The position numbers and the translations under genes were made by a program. 20,974 bases of DNA, taken from positions 1-20,974 of the forward strand of contig DATKMY010000047.1 in assembly GCA_035541655.1 (NCBI GenBank). Reading direction: 5' to 3'. Every line of letters starts with the position of its first letter. Position 1 is the first letter of the stretch. Source of the DNA: CAIWHR01 sp035541655. GTDB lineage: Bacteria; Pseudomonadota; Gammaproteobacteria; Burkholderiales; Casimicrobiaceae. A model generated the notes under the pieces. It saw only the letters and a list, made by a program, of their open reading frames with translations, was not told where the DNA came from and did no database searches. This document shows positions 1-10,202 of this stretch, in pieces.

Positions 1-380
1 CGATGACCGAATGAGGGCGCAGCGCGCGGTTTCTAGCATGGCTCGGGCGCGCTTCGATCACCCATCACAGCCGGATACAGAGTTGCAGTCTGATCCCTCG
101 TCAACGCGACGACGCTTGCATTTCCGGGGAAGTCCATACAGCGAGGTTAGGCCTCGGCTGGCGGGCGACCATTTACACTCGCCGCAGGCGTTTGGGTACG
201 GCCTGCTCGAACGCGCCAATCACACCGTCAATGAATGCTTGGATCGAAAGCCAGAGTTCCTCGGCCAGCGCGATACCGTCTTGTTCGTCCTTCCAAGTCA
301 ACAGGTACCAGTGACTGACTCTACCGCTGGACAGATCGGGGACTGGGAGCGTCACCGTTCGGAGCGTGCCGCGCGTTATC
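1..380. other. Left-edge region without a convincing intact gene
   Basis: This stretch lies downstream of the M16 gene. Apart from the possible 60-residue remnant on the minus strand, I see no ribosome-binding site with a matching start, no clear terminator hairpin and no repeat. A 127-residue plus-strand frame at 11-394 has an Arg/Ser-rich product with no domain character, and it is not called. Confidence 0.5.
173..355 (-). pseudogene. Short ORF just downstream of the M16 peptidase; possible C-terminal remnant
   Basis: A 60-codon reading frame from a possible GTG at 355 follows the M16 stop codon on the same strand. Its product contains a plausible protein-like stretch (VSHWYLLTWKDEQDG) and an amphipathic tail. 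The hydrophobic/Trp segment followed by a helix loosely recalls the C-terminal end of a LysR-type effector domain, but that resemblance is weak and unverified. No Shine-Dalgarno sequence precedes the GTG. The frame could equally be read as non-coding. I treat it as a decayed fragment or a spurious ORF. Confidence 0.25.
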
Positions 381-3116
<2,736 letters not shown>

Positions 3117-3153
3117 AGAGAAGTCGCGCGTTTGGGGGTCGAGAGGGGGCGTG

Positions 3154-3159
3154 AGTATA
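3154..3159 (-). promoter_or_regulatory. Candidate -10 box for the M16 peptidase gene
   Basis: On the minus strand the sequence reads TATACT, a near-consensus sigma-70 -10 hexamer, 38 nt upstream of the chosen ATG. No good -35 hexamer lies 16-18 nt further upstream, so an activator or a weak promoter would be implied. This is a pattern match only. Confidence 0.35.
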
Positions 3160-3199
3160 GCCGCGGCCTTTCGCCAGCGGCTCGCAGCCGCGGCCAGCT

Positions 3200-3219
3200 T
3201 GACGTTTACGTAAACGTCA
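3200..3219. promoter_or_regulatory. Perfect 20-bp palindrome, candidate LiuR-type operator
   Basis: The sequence TGACGTTTACGTAAACGTCA equals its own reverse complement over all 20 bases. It sits in the divergent region between the M16 gene and icmF. From memory, the MerR-family regulator LiuR, which controls leucine/isovalerate and related acyl-CoA genes in Beta- and Gammaproteobacteria, uses a TTTACGTAAACG-like site. I could not check the consensus here. A TTGACG hexamer (3199-3204) overlaps the left arm and TAGGGT (3222-3227) lies 17 bp downstream. The palindrome could therefore occupy the spacer of an icmF promoter, as MerR-type operators do. Confidence 0.6.
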
Positions 3220-3372
3220 TGTAGGGTTTGGCGACATTTGACACCCGGGCGCCGATCGAGGTTCCGGGGGTAAGCTTCCGTTTCGCTGGCGGTGCGTCGG
3301 GGACGCGCCGCCCACTCGAAGCGCCCCGGCTCGAAGAAGCCACCGCTCGAGGAGCCGCGCGAGGAGCCCGCC

Positions 3373-6300
3373 ATGAACGACACCAGCCGCCCGCCGCTCG
3401 TCTACAAGCCGCTGAACAAGGTGCGATTCGTCACAGCGGCGTCGCTCTTCGACGGCCACGACGCGGCGATCAACATCATGCGGCGCATCCTGCAGGGAAC
3501 GGGTTGCGAGGTGATCCACCTCGGCCACAACCGCTCGGTCGACGAGATCGTCAATTGCGCGATCCAGGAAGACGCCCACGGCATCGCGGTCTCCTCGTAC
3601 CAGGGCGGGCACATCGAGTTCTTCAAGTACATGCTCGACCTGCTGCGCGAGCGCGGCGCCGGCGAGATCAAGGTGTTCGGCGGCGGCGGCGGCGTCATCG
3701 TTCCCGCCGAGATCAAGGAGCTCCACGACTACGGCGTTGCGCGGATCTTCACGCCCGAAGACGGCCAGCGGCTCGGCCTGCAGGGGATGATCAGCGAGGT
3801 CGTCGCGGCGTGCGACGTCGATCTCGGAAAGCGTCTGCCCGCCGAGGCGAGCACGCTCGTGATGGGCCCCCAGCATGCGCGCACGCGGGCACTCGCGCGG
3901 ATGATCACCGGCCTCGAGAGCGGAAGCGTGCCGTCGAAGACGCGCGACGTCCTCCTCGCGGCCGCCGCGAAAGCCAAGACACCCACGCTCGGCGTCACGG
4001 GGACCGGCGGGGCGGGCAAAAGCTCGCTCACCGACGAGATCATCCGGCGCTTCCGGCTCGACCAGCACGACCGGCTGCGGATCGCCGTCATCTCGATCGA
4101 TCCGTCGCGGCGAAAGTCGGGCGGCGCGCTTCTGGGCGACCGCATCCGGATGAACGCGATCGAGCACCCCAATATCTATATGCGCTCGCTCGCCACCCGC
4201 GATGCCGGCAACGAAGTCAGCAAGGCGCTTCCCGACGTGATCGCCGCATGCAAGGTTGCCGGCTACGACCTCGTGGTCGTCGAGACCTCCGGCATCGGCC
4301 AGGGCGATGCCGCGATCGCGCCGCTCGTCGACGTGTCGCTCTACGTGATGACGCCCGAGTTCGGCGCGGCCTCGCAGCTCGAGAAGATCGACATGCTTGA
4401 CTTCGCCGACTTCGTCGCGATCAACAAGTTCGACCGCAAGGGCGCGCAGGACGCGCTGCGCGACGTCCGCAAGCAGGTCCAGCGCAATCACGAGCTGTTC
4501 AAGGTCGCCCCGGAAGAGATGCCGGTATACGGCACGATCGCGGCCAGGTTCAACGACGATGGCGTGACCGCGCTCTACCATGCGCTCGCCGCGAAGCTCG
4601 CCGCCAAGGGTCTGCGCCTCGGGCAGGGCACGCTCCCGCGGCCGAAGACGAAATCTCCGACAGCGCAGAACGTCATCGTGCCGCCGGCGCGCGTTCGCTA
4701 TCTCGCCGAGATCGCGGAGACGGTCCGCAAATACCATCATTGGACCGGCGAGCAGTCGCGCCTCGCCCGCGAGCGCCAGCAGTTGCGCGAGGCGCGGCGG
4801 ATGCTCTCGACCGCGGGCAGGGGCGACGGATCCGAGCTCGAGGCGCTGGCCGGCGAGCGCGACGCGAAGCTCGACGCCCGCGCGAAGAAACTCCTCGACA
4901 TGTGGCCGAAGACGCGCGCCGCTTACGCCGCCGACGAATATGTCGTGAAGATCCGCGACAAGGAGATACGCACCGCGCTCACGTCGACGTCGCTCTCGGG
5001 AACGAAGATCCGCAAGGTCGTGCTGCCGCGCTTCGAGGACGACGGCGAGATCCTGCGCTGGCAGCTGAAGGAGAACGTGGCGGGAAGCTTTCCGTTCACC
5101 GCGGGTGTCTTCGCGTTCAAGCGCGAGAACGAGGATCCGACGCGCATGTTCGCCGGCGAAGGCGACGCGTTCCGATCGAACCGCCGCTTCCACCTGCTCG
5201 CCGACGGAATGCCCGCGAAGCGCCTCTCGACCGCATTCGACTCGGTGACGCTCTACGGCAACGATCCCGACCGGCGGCCCGACATCTACGGCAAGGTCGG
5301 CAACTCCGGTGTGTCGATCGCCACCCTCGACGACATGAAGGTGCTCTACTCGGGCTTCGATCTCTGCGATCCGGCAACCTCGGTGTCGATGACGATCAAC
5401 GGTCCGGCGCCGACGCTCCTTGCGATGTTCGTCAACACCGCGATCGATCAGCAGCTCGAGAAGTTCGCGAAGGACAACGGCCGCGAGCCGACCGACGACG
5501 AGGCCGACAAGATCCGTGCGTGGACGCTCACCGCCGTGCGCGGCACGGTGCAGGCCGACATTCTCAAGGAGGACCAGGGGCAGAACACCTGCATCTTCTC
5601 GACCGAGTTCTCGCTCAAGGTGATGGGCGACATCCAGGAGTACTTCGTCCAGAACGACATCCGCAACTTCTATTCGGTGTCGATCTCGGGCTACCACATC
5701 GCCGAAGCGGGCGCCAACCCGATCTCGCAGCTCGCATTCACGCTCGCGAACGGCTTCACCTACGTCGAGGCGTATCTCGCACGTGGGATGCGGATCGACG
5801 ATTTCGCGCCGAATCTCTCGTTCTTCTTCAGCTACGGGATGGACCCGGAATACGCGGTGATCGGGCGTGTCGCGCGGCGGGTCTGGGCGATCGCGATGAA
5901 GAACCGCTACGGCGCGAACGAGCGCTCGCAGAAGCTCAAGTTCCATTCGCAGACGTCGGGGCGGAGCCTCCACGCGCAGGAGATCTCGTTCAACGACATC
6001 CGCACGACGCTGCAGGCGCTGATCTCGACCTACGACAACACCAACTCGCTGCACACCAACGCGTACGACGAGGCGATCACGACCCCGACCGAGGAAAGCG
6101 TGCGGCGCGCGATGGCGATCCAGCTCATCATCAACCGCGAATGGGGGCTCGTGAAGAACGAGAACCCGAACCAGGGCAGCTTCGTGATCGAGGAGCTGAC
6201 CGACCTCGTCGAGGAAGCGGTGCTGAAGGAGTTCGAGGCGATCTCGGAGCGCGGAGGCGTGCTGGGCGCGATGGAGACCGGATACCAGCGCGGCAAGATC

Positions 6301-6639
6301 CAGGAAGAGTCGCTCTACTACGAGCACAAGAAGCACGACGGCAGCTATCCGATCGTCGGCGTCAACACGTTCCGCAGCGCGCACCCGGACGACGCGCCGC
6401 ACACCGTCGTGCTCGCCCGCTCGACCGCCGAGGAGAAGGAGTCTCAGCTCGCGCGGCTCGAGGCATTCCACAAGCGGCATGCAGACGAGGCCCCGGCAGC
6501 GCTCGCGAAACTGAAGCAGGCCGTGATCGACAACGGCAACGTGTTCGCTGAACTTGTGAGCACCGTACGTGTCGCATCGCTCGGACAGATCACCAGCGCG
6601 CTGTTCGAGGTCGGCGGTCAGTATCGGCGAAGCATGTGA
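3373..6639 (+). CDS. icmF: Fused isobutyryl-CoA mutase (IcmF), adenosylcobalamin-dependent
   Basis: This 1088-residue cytoplasmic enzyme interconverts isobutyryl-CoA and n-butyryl-CoA, using coenzyme B12. Three modules are visible. The first is an N-terminal cobalamin-binding domain with DGHD (His29, the lower cobalt ligand) and a GGGGG loop near residue 110. The second is a central MeaB/MeaI-like GTPase chaperone with P-loop GTGGAGKSS (about 210-218), an ETSGIGQGD switch and the base-recognition motif NKFD (351-354). The third is the mutase barrel from about residue 540. The segment DILKEDQGQNTCIFST (729-744) is of the IcmF kind and differs from the NDILKEY-type sequence of methylmalonyl-CoA mutase. 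Order and length match IcmF. GAGGAG lies 6 nt before the ATG at 3373, which fixes the start. Related fused mutases such as pivalyl-CoA mutase have altered substrate choice, so specificity is inferred. Confidence 0.95.
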   Translation: MNDTSRPPLVYKPLNKVRFVTAASLFDGHDAAINIMRRILQGTGCEVIHLGHNRSVDEIVNCAIQEDAHGIAVSSYQGGHIEFFKYMLDLLRERGAGEIKVFGGGGGVIVPAEIKELHDYGVARIFTPEDGQRLGLQGMISEVVAACDVDLGKRLPAEASTLVMGPQHARTRALARMITGLESGSVPSKTRDVLLAAAAKAKTPTLGVTGTGGAGKSSLTDEIIRRFRLDQHDRLRIAVISIDPSRRKSGGALLGDRIRMNAIEHPNIYMRSLATRDAGNEVSKALPDVIAACKVAGYDLVVVETSGIGQGDAAIAPLVDVSLYVMTPEFGAASQLEKIDMLDFADFVAINKFDRKGAQDALRDVRKQVQRNHELFKVAPEEMPVYGTIAARFNDDGVTALYHALAAKLAAKGLRLGQGTLPRPKTKSPTAQNVIVPPARVRYLAEIAETVRKYHHWTGEQSRLARERQQLREARRMLSTAGRGDGSELEALAGERDAKLDARAKKLLDMWPKTRAAYAADEYVVKIRDKEIRTALTSTSLSGTKIRKVVLPRFEDDGEILRWQLKENVAGSFPFTAGVFAFKRENEDPTRMFAGEGDAFRSNRRFHLLADGMPAKRLSTAFDSVTLYGNDPDRRPDIYGKVGNSGVSIATLDDMKVLYSGFDLCDPATSVSMTINGPAPTLLAMFVNTAIDQQLEKFAKDNGREPTDDEADKIRAWTLTAVRGTVQADILKEDQGQNTCIFSTEFSLKVMGDIQEYFVQNDIRNFYSVSISGYHIAEAGANPISQLAFTLANGFTYVEAYLARGMRIDDFAPNLSFFFSYGMDPEYAVIGRVARRVWAIAMKNRYGANERSQKLKFHSQTSGRSLHAQEISFNDIRTTLQALISTYDNTNSLHTNAYDEAITTPTEESVRRAMAIQLIINREWGLVKNENPNQGSFVIEELTDLVEEAVLKEFEAISERGGVLGAMETGYQRGKIQEESLYYEHKKHDGSYPIVGVNTFRSAHPDDAPHTVVLARSTAEEKESQLARLEAFHKRHADEAPAALAKLKQAVIDNGNVFAELVSTVRVASLGQITSALFEVGGQYRRSM

Positions 6640-6792
6640 CAGGCGACGGGTCGGCGACCGTCGTCGCGACGACACGACGGCAACGCCGATGTCGCCATTG
6701 CCGCAAGACTCGGCCGCAGGGGCGCGGAGTGTAATGTCCGGCGCGTTTGGCCGACTAATGGGCGCCACGCGTCTCGCAACGATCCACGCCAG

Positions 6793-6799
6793 AGGAGGT
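6793..6799 (+). promoter_or_regulatory. Strong Shine-Dalgarno site of msrA
   Basis: AGGAGGT lies 6 nt before the ATG at 6806. It decides the start over an upstream in-frame ATG at 6569 that falls within icmF. Confidence 0.8.
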
Positions 6800-6805
6800 A
6801 ATACG

Positions 6806-7462
6806 ATGAAGACGAACCGTCTCGGAACCGGAGTCGCGCTCTTTGCCGCCGCCGCGATCTTGGCCGCGAATGCGGCCACGCTGCCGGCGCCGACCGTCGA
6901 CATTCCGGCTGCCTCCATCAAGGGGCCGCAGACGGCCGTATTCGCCGGCGGCTGCTTCTGGGGCGTCGAGGCCGTCTTCCGCCACGTGAAGGGCGTGTCG
7001 AGCGCCGTCTCCGGCTACGCGGGAGGAATGCTGGTAAAGCCGACTTACGAACAGGTCGGGTCGGGTCGCACCGGGCACGCCGAATCCGTCGAGGTCACCT
7101 ACGATCCGGCACAGGTGTCATACGGTCAGCTGCTGGCGGTGTTCTTCTCGGTCGCGCACGATCCGACCCAGCTCGACCGCCAGGGCCCCGACGTCGGCAC
7201 GCAGTACCGCTCCGCGATCTTCTATGTGAACGACGACCAGAAGCGCGTTGCCGAATCCTATATCGCGCAGCTCGACAAGGCGAAGGCGTTCGGCGCGCCG
7301 ATCGTCACGCAGGTTGCGAAGCTCCCCGCGTTCTACCCGGCCGAGGGCTACCACCAGAACTACCTCGCTCTGCACCCGACGCAGCCGTACATCGTGGTCA
7401 ACGATCTGCCCAAGCTCGCCGCGCTGCAGAAGGAGTGGCCGGCGCTCTACGTGAAGCGCTGA
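6806..7462 (+). CDS. msrA: Peptide-methionine (S)-S-oxide reductase MsrA, exported, single-cysteine type
   Basis: This 218-residue enzyme reduces methionine-S-sulfoxide in oxidised proteins. The catalytic GGCFWG motif is present with Cys50, followed by the usual downstream features: SGYAGG, TGHAE, a DPTQLDRQGPDVGTQYRS block and the YHQNYL segment. The N-terminus (KTNR, then an Ala-rich hydrophobic run ending ANA near residue 23) is a Sec signal peptide, placing the enzyme in the periplasm. Cys50 is the only cysteine in the whole protein, so the C-terminal resolving cysteines of the E. coli type are absent. Regeneration must use an external thiol. It lies 166 bp after icmF and appears to have its own ribosome-binding site, so it is probably separately expressed. 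Confidence 0.95.
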   Translation: MKTNRLGTGVALFAAAAILAANAATLPAPTVDIPAASIKGPQTAVFAGGCFWGVEAVFRHVKGVSSAVSGYAGGMLVKPTYEQVGSGRTGHAESVEVTYDPAQVSYGQLLAVFFSVAHDPTQLDRQGPDVGTQYRSAIFYVNDDQKRVAESYIAQLDKAKAFGAPIVTQVAKLPAFYPAEGYHQNYLALHPTQPYIVVNDLPKLAALQKEWPALYVKR

Positions 7463-7474
7463 CCGCCGCCGCCG

Positions 7475-7493
7475 GCCGCGCGCTTTGCGCGGC
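7475..7493. terminator. GC-rich hairpin between convergent msrA and the GST gene
   Basis: A perfect 7-bp stem (GCCGCGC/GCGCGGC) with a 5-nt loop lies 12 nt after the msrA stop. There is no T-tract on either strand, so it is at best a weak bidirectional terminator. Confidence 0.3.
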
Positions 7494-7545
7494 AGCGCCG
7501 TGTCGGCGGCAGCCTGATCTCCCCGATGGCTCGGGCGCCTGTGCG

Positions 7546-8154
7546 CTACGCGGTGGGCTGCGTCGCCACCATCGACGGCCGCGCCCCGAAGCGCTCGAAC
7601 CATGCCGCTGCGCTCGGGCGCTTGTCGCGCCAAGCGAGCGACGCGTAGCGGAGATCGAGATAGCCGAGCGCACAGCCGACAGAGATCGTGCCGAGGTCGA
7701 CGCGGTCGCCGAATCCCGCGACGCGCCGCTCGATCAGGTCGAGACTGCTCGTGATCTTTTCCATCTGGCCGGTGATCCAATCGTTCCAGCGCAGCGCTTC
7801 GGGGCGGAGCACCGTCTCGTAACGCACGAGCACGGCCGCGTCGAGGATGCCGTCGGCAAGCGCGTGCTCGGTGAGCGCGGCCCAACGCGCCGGGCCCTGG
7901 GTCGGAATCAGGTTGCCCTTTCCCTGCTCGTTCAGGTATTCGCAGATCGTGTGACTGTCGTAGAGCGCGGTTCCGTCGTCTGCGATCAGCGTGGGGATCT
8001 TCCCGAGCGGGTTGTGCGCGACGACGTTGCGGTCGCGATTGATGGGGTGCGCGGCGGCCGGCACGAGCTCGATGCGCTCGCGCAAGCCCAGTTCGTGAGC
8101 GAAAACGAGGCTCTTGCGTACATACGGCGATGGCGGGGCGTAGAAGAGTTTCAC
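7546..8154 (-). CDS. Glutathione S-transferase, YibF-like
   Basis: This is a 202-residue cytosolic GST. I start it at the GTG at 8154, which gives the family N-terminus KLFYAPPSPYVRK with no extension. An upstream ATG at 8238 would add 28 unrelated residues. The thioredoxin-like domain shows the SPYVRK active-site region, then NPLGKIPTL with the expected cis-proline, and the glutathione-binding DSHTICEYL segment. The all-helical domain begins near residue 85 and contains ALADGILDAAV, which closely resembles E. coli YibF. The terminal residues (ARPSMVATQPTA) also match the family pattern. The substrate is not predictable. The gene is convergent with msrA and divergent from the GFA-fold gene. 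Confidence 0.88.
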   Translation of the reverse strand: MKLFYAPPSPYVRKSLVFAHELGLRERIELVPAAAHPINRDRNVVAHNPLGKIPTLIADDGTALYDSHTICEYLNEQGKGNLIPTQGPARWAALTEHALADGILDAAVLVRYETVLRPEALRWNDWITGQMEKITSSLDLIERRVAGFGDRVDLGTISVGCALGYLDLRYASLAWRDKRPSAAAWFERFGARPSMVATQPTA

Positions 8155-8445
8155 GGCGGCAATCCCAGAGGCGTTGGTCGGCAGGGCGAAGGAGGCTCGA
8201 AAGCCCTCGGGAATAGAATACCGCGCATCCCGGTTCATTCGGGGGCACGCCGGAACAAGTCCGGCCTGGCTGGGTGCAGACGGCGGCGGCGCTGCGTCGG
8301 GTCCGAAAGCGAGCCGGCGCGCAGAATACGGCCGGTGTCACGCAGTGGGCTGGCTCGGTGCGGGGAAAGCTGCGGCTCTCGCGCGGCACCGAAGTCTCGA
8401 CGATCGCCCGCGGTCGCGGGCAGGGATGCACAAAGGAGAAGAGCA

Positions 8446-8877
8446 ATGGATAGCAGCACCTACAGCGGATCGTGCTTTTGCGGAGCGGTTCAGTTCAGCG
8501 TCACGGGGGACCCGGTGGCGATGGGCTACTGTCACTGCGATTCGTGCAGGAAGTGGTCGGCGGGTCCGGTAAACGCGTTCACGCTATGGAAGCCGGATGC
8601 GCTGCGCATCACGCGCGGCGCCGAGAAGATCGGCACGTACAACAAGACGCCGACGAGCTATCGCAAATGGTGCAAGGACTGCGGCGGCCACTTGTTCACC
8701 GAACATCCGCAGTGGGGCCTCACCGACGTCTACGCGGCGGTCATCCCGACGCTGAAGTTCAAGCCGGGCGTACACGTCCACTATCAGGAGACGGTGCTGC
8801 CGATCAAGGACGGCGTCGCAAAGCTCAAGGACGTCCCCGCCGAAATGGGCGGCTCCGGGACGGCGCTTCCCGAATGA
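8446..8877 (+). CDS. CENP-V/GFA-domain zinc protein
   Basis: This small protein (143 residues) belongs to the family first named for glutathione-dependent formaldehyde activation. Two zinc sites can be read: Cys10 and Cys12 (SCFCGAV), Cys29, Cys31 and Cys34 (YCHCDSCRK), and Cys76 and Cys79 (WCKDCGGH). Length and cysteine spacing match the usual single-domain form. AAAGGAGAAG precedes the ATG at 8446 and supports this start. Most bacterial members have no proven reaction, so assignment as an S-(hydroxymethyl)glutathione synthase would be overreach. The adjacent divergent GST makes a thiol-linked detoxification role thinkable but unproven. Its stop lies 4 bp from the convergent stop of the next gene. 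Confidence 0.9.
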   Translation: MDSSTYSGSCFCGAVQFSVTGDPVAMGYCHCDSCRKWSAGPVNAFTLWKPDALRITRGAEKIGTYNKTPTSYRKWCKDCGGHLFTEHPQWGLTDVYAAVIPTLKFKPGVHVHYQETVLPIKDGVAKLKDVPAEMGGSGTALPE

Positions 8878-8881
8878 CGCG

Positions 8882-9544
8882 CTAGCGCTTCTTCGGACGG
8901 CGCTTGCGCTGGTTCGCCTCGTACGCGGCGTGAAACTCCCTCGTGCGGGCGACGGTGGTGCGCAGCGCGCGGATCACCGCGCCCTCGGTGTAGGCCTTGT
9001 TCTTCTTGAGCCCCGCCGGTGGCTGGCCGAGAGGGACGAGCAGGTCGTCGTCGTCGCCGTGCAGCCAAAGCGCGACGAGGTAGACGGACGGCACTTTAAG
9101 CAGCCGCAGTTCGTAGTCGGACTTCTCGACCTGCCGCAAACGCTCTGCGGCGTGGAGGCCGTCGACCGTCGCCGCGACGAAAGGGCCGTGCGTCAGGCCC
9201 GCGAAGGCGAGATCCTCATTCTTGGCGCTCTTCGCCGCCTTGGCGCCCTTCGCGTCCTTCGCTGCACGACGGCCGGCACTAAGCTCGGCTTCGGCGACGA
9301 CCTCGTCATTGTGCACGAGGAGATAACGCCATCCCGTCTGCTTCGCCGCGGCGAGCAGCTTGCCTGCCGCGAGATCGTCGAGCGTAGCGACGTAAACCGG
9401 GTGCGGCTCGCTGTGCTGGAGCTCTTCGGGCCGCGCTTCCGCTTTCATTCCATGCGGCGCCTGCTTTGCCCGTAGCAATTCGGTGACGTTGGCTGCCAGC
9501 ACGGCCGCCCCGCGGCGGGGCGCGTTGCGCATGATGATCGGCAT
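8882..9544 (-). CDS. Unrecognised 220-residue protein, partner of the C70-like protease
   Basis: I do not recognise this family. The protein has no signal peptide or membrane span. The N-terminal part (1-90) contains an alpha/beta-like segment with TGWRYLLV. A low-complexity Ala/Lys linker (about 91-109, DAKGAKAAKSAK) follows, then a second globular part (110-210) with FAGLTHGPFVAAT and VPSVYLVALWLHGDDDDLLVP. A very basic tail (KRRPKKR) ends it. It starts 12 nt after the stop of the upstream cysteine protease with GAGGA as ribosome-binding site, so the two are almost certainly co-transcribed. Possible roles are substrate, inhibitor or targeting partner of the protease; none is shown by sequence alone. 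Confidence 0.8.
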   Translation of the reverse strand: MPIIMRNAPRRGAAVLAANVTELLRAKQAPHGMKAEARPEELQHSEPHPVYVATLDDLAAGKLLAAAKQTGWRYLLVHNDEVVAEAELSAGRRAAKDAKGAKAAKSAKNEDLAFAGLTHGPFVAATVDGLHAAERLRQVEKSDYELRLLKVPSVYLVALWLHGDDDDLLVPLGQPPAGLKKNKAYTEGAVIRALRTTVARTREFHAAYEANQRKRRPKKR

Positions 9545-9556
9545 GGCAGATCCTCG

Positions 9557-10111
9557 CTAGCTTTTCGTCGTGTAGCTGTCGGTCCAGGTGCCGCCCCCCT
9601 GATAGGTGGACGGAAACTGCCAGTTTGGAACGACCGAGTACCCATACCACGGGTCGGCGATGTTGAACTGTTGCGGGACCACCGTAAAGCCGTAGAGCGC
9701 GACGAAATGACCGCCGCCGCCTTTCCAGGCGATCCGCACGCAGAAGGGCCGGCAATTGCTGATCTCGCTCCGGACCGTGGAGAACGCCGTTCTTCCCGGG
9801 CTCCAGGCGTTCAGATTGCCGACGATCTGCAGCGCCTGATCGAGGAACCACGGCTGATTGCACTGCGGCGTGCCGCCGTTCTGGCAGCACGTGTTCTGAT
9901 TCATCGCGACGTTCGCGACGGCGCACTGCGTCTGCCCGCTCGCCGGATGATAGAAAAGGTTGACCGAGGTCGAGACAGCCGCCCAGCACCACTGGGTCTG
10001 CTGCTGCAGTTGCATGGTGAAACTCAGCGGGTTGCCGCAGCCCGCGCCTCCGGCGCCGGCCGCGAGCGCCTTCAGCTTCAACGAGCGCGGCAGCGGTTTT
10101 TTCTTTGCCAT
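9557..10111 (-). CDS. Papain-like cysteine protease, AvrRpt2/peptidase C70-like
   Basis: This 184-residue protein carries the papain-fold motif QQQTQWCWAA with the nucleophile Cys42 and an oxyanion-hole glutamine upstream. GGHFVALYG follows with His135, then IADPWYG with Asp153 as the likely third residue. This arrangement is typical of AvrRpt2-like (C70) and C39-type papain-fold proteases. The start at 10111 is set by GGAGG 8 nt upstream. The N-terminal 30 residues are basic (MAKKKPLPRSLKLK) then Gly/Ala-rich, with no hydrophobic signal peptide. Eight cysteines are present, including a CC pair at 75-76, which is unusual for a cytoplasmic protein and hints at export by another route or at metal binding. 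The 220-residue gene follows in the same operon. The target is unknown. Confidence 0.85.
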   Translation of the reverse strand: MAKKKPLPRSLKLKALAAGAGGAGCGNPLSFTMQLQQQTQWCWAAVSTSVNLFYHPASGQTQCAVANVAMNQNTCCQNGGTPQCNQPWFLDQALQIVGNLNAWSPGRTAFSTVRSEISNCRPFCVRIAWKGGGGHFVALYGFTVVPQQFNIADPWYGYSVVPNWQFPSTYQGGGTWTDSYTTKS

Positions 10112-10119
10112 GGCGGTTT

Positions 10120-10124
10120 CCTCC
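10120..10124 (-). promoter_or_regulatory. Shine-Dalgarno site of the C70-like protease
   Basis: GGAGG on the minus strand lies 8 nt before the ATG at 10111. It supports this start over the further-upstream ATG at 10165. Confidence 0.7.
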
Positions 10125-10202
10125 GCGGTCGCAGAATCCCGATGCAAGGGAAACGATACTAGCAATTCCGCGATCGCTCAACGACCGCGCGGAGGGAAAA
10201 TG

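Noticed and set aside
4740..6551. 603-codon frame on the plus strand inside icmF
   Set aside because: It is an out-of-frame shadow with Arg-rich composition and no motif.
6660..6673. Palindrome GTCGTCGCGACGAC after icmF
   Set aside because: It is short and GC-biased, with no loop or T-tract, so it is not a terminator. Such sequences arise often by chance in this base composition.
3217..6921. 1234-codon open frame antisense to icmF
   Set aside because: Its product is Arg/Glu/Val/Asp-rich without domains. It is the expected mirror of a high-GC gene with strong third-position bias; icmF on the other strand is unmistakable.
8155..8445. Possible extension of the GST gene or a small gene in the divergent GST/GFA region
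   Set aside because: Frames here lack ribosome-binding sites and protein-like composition, and the GST family N-terminus begins at the GTG at 8154.
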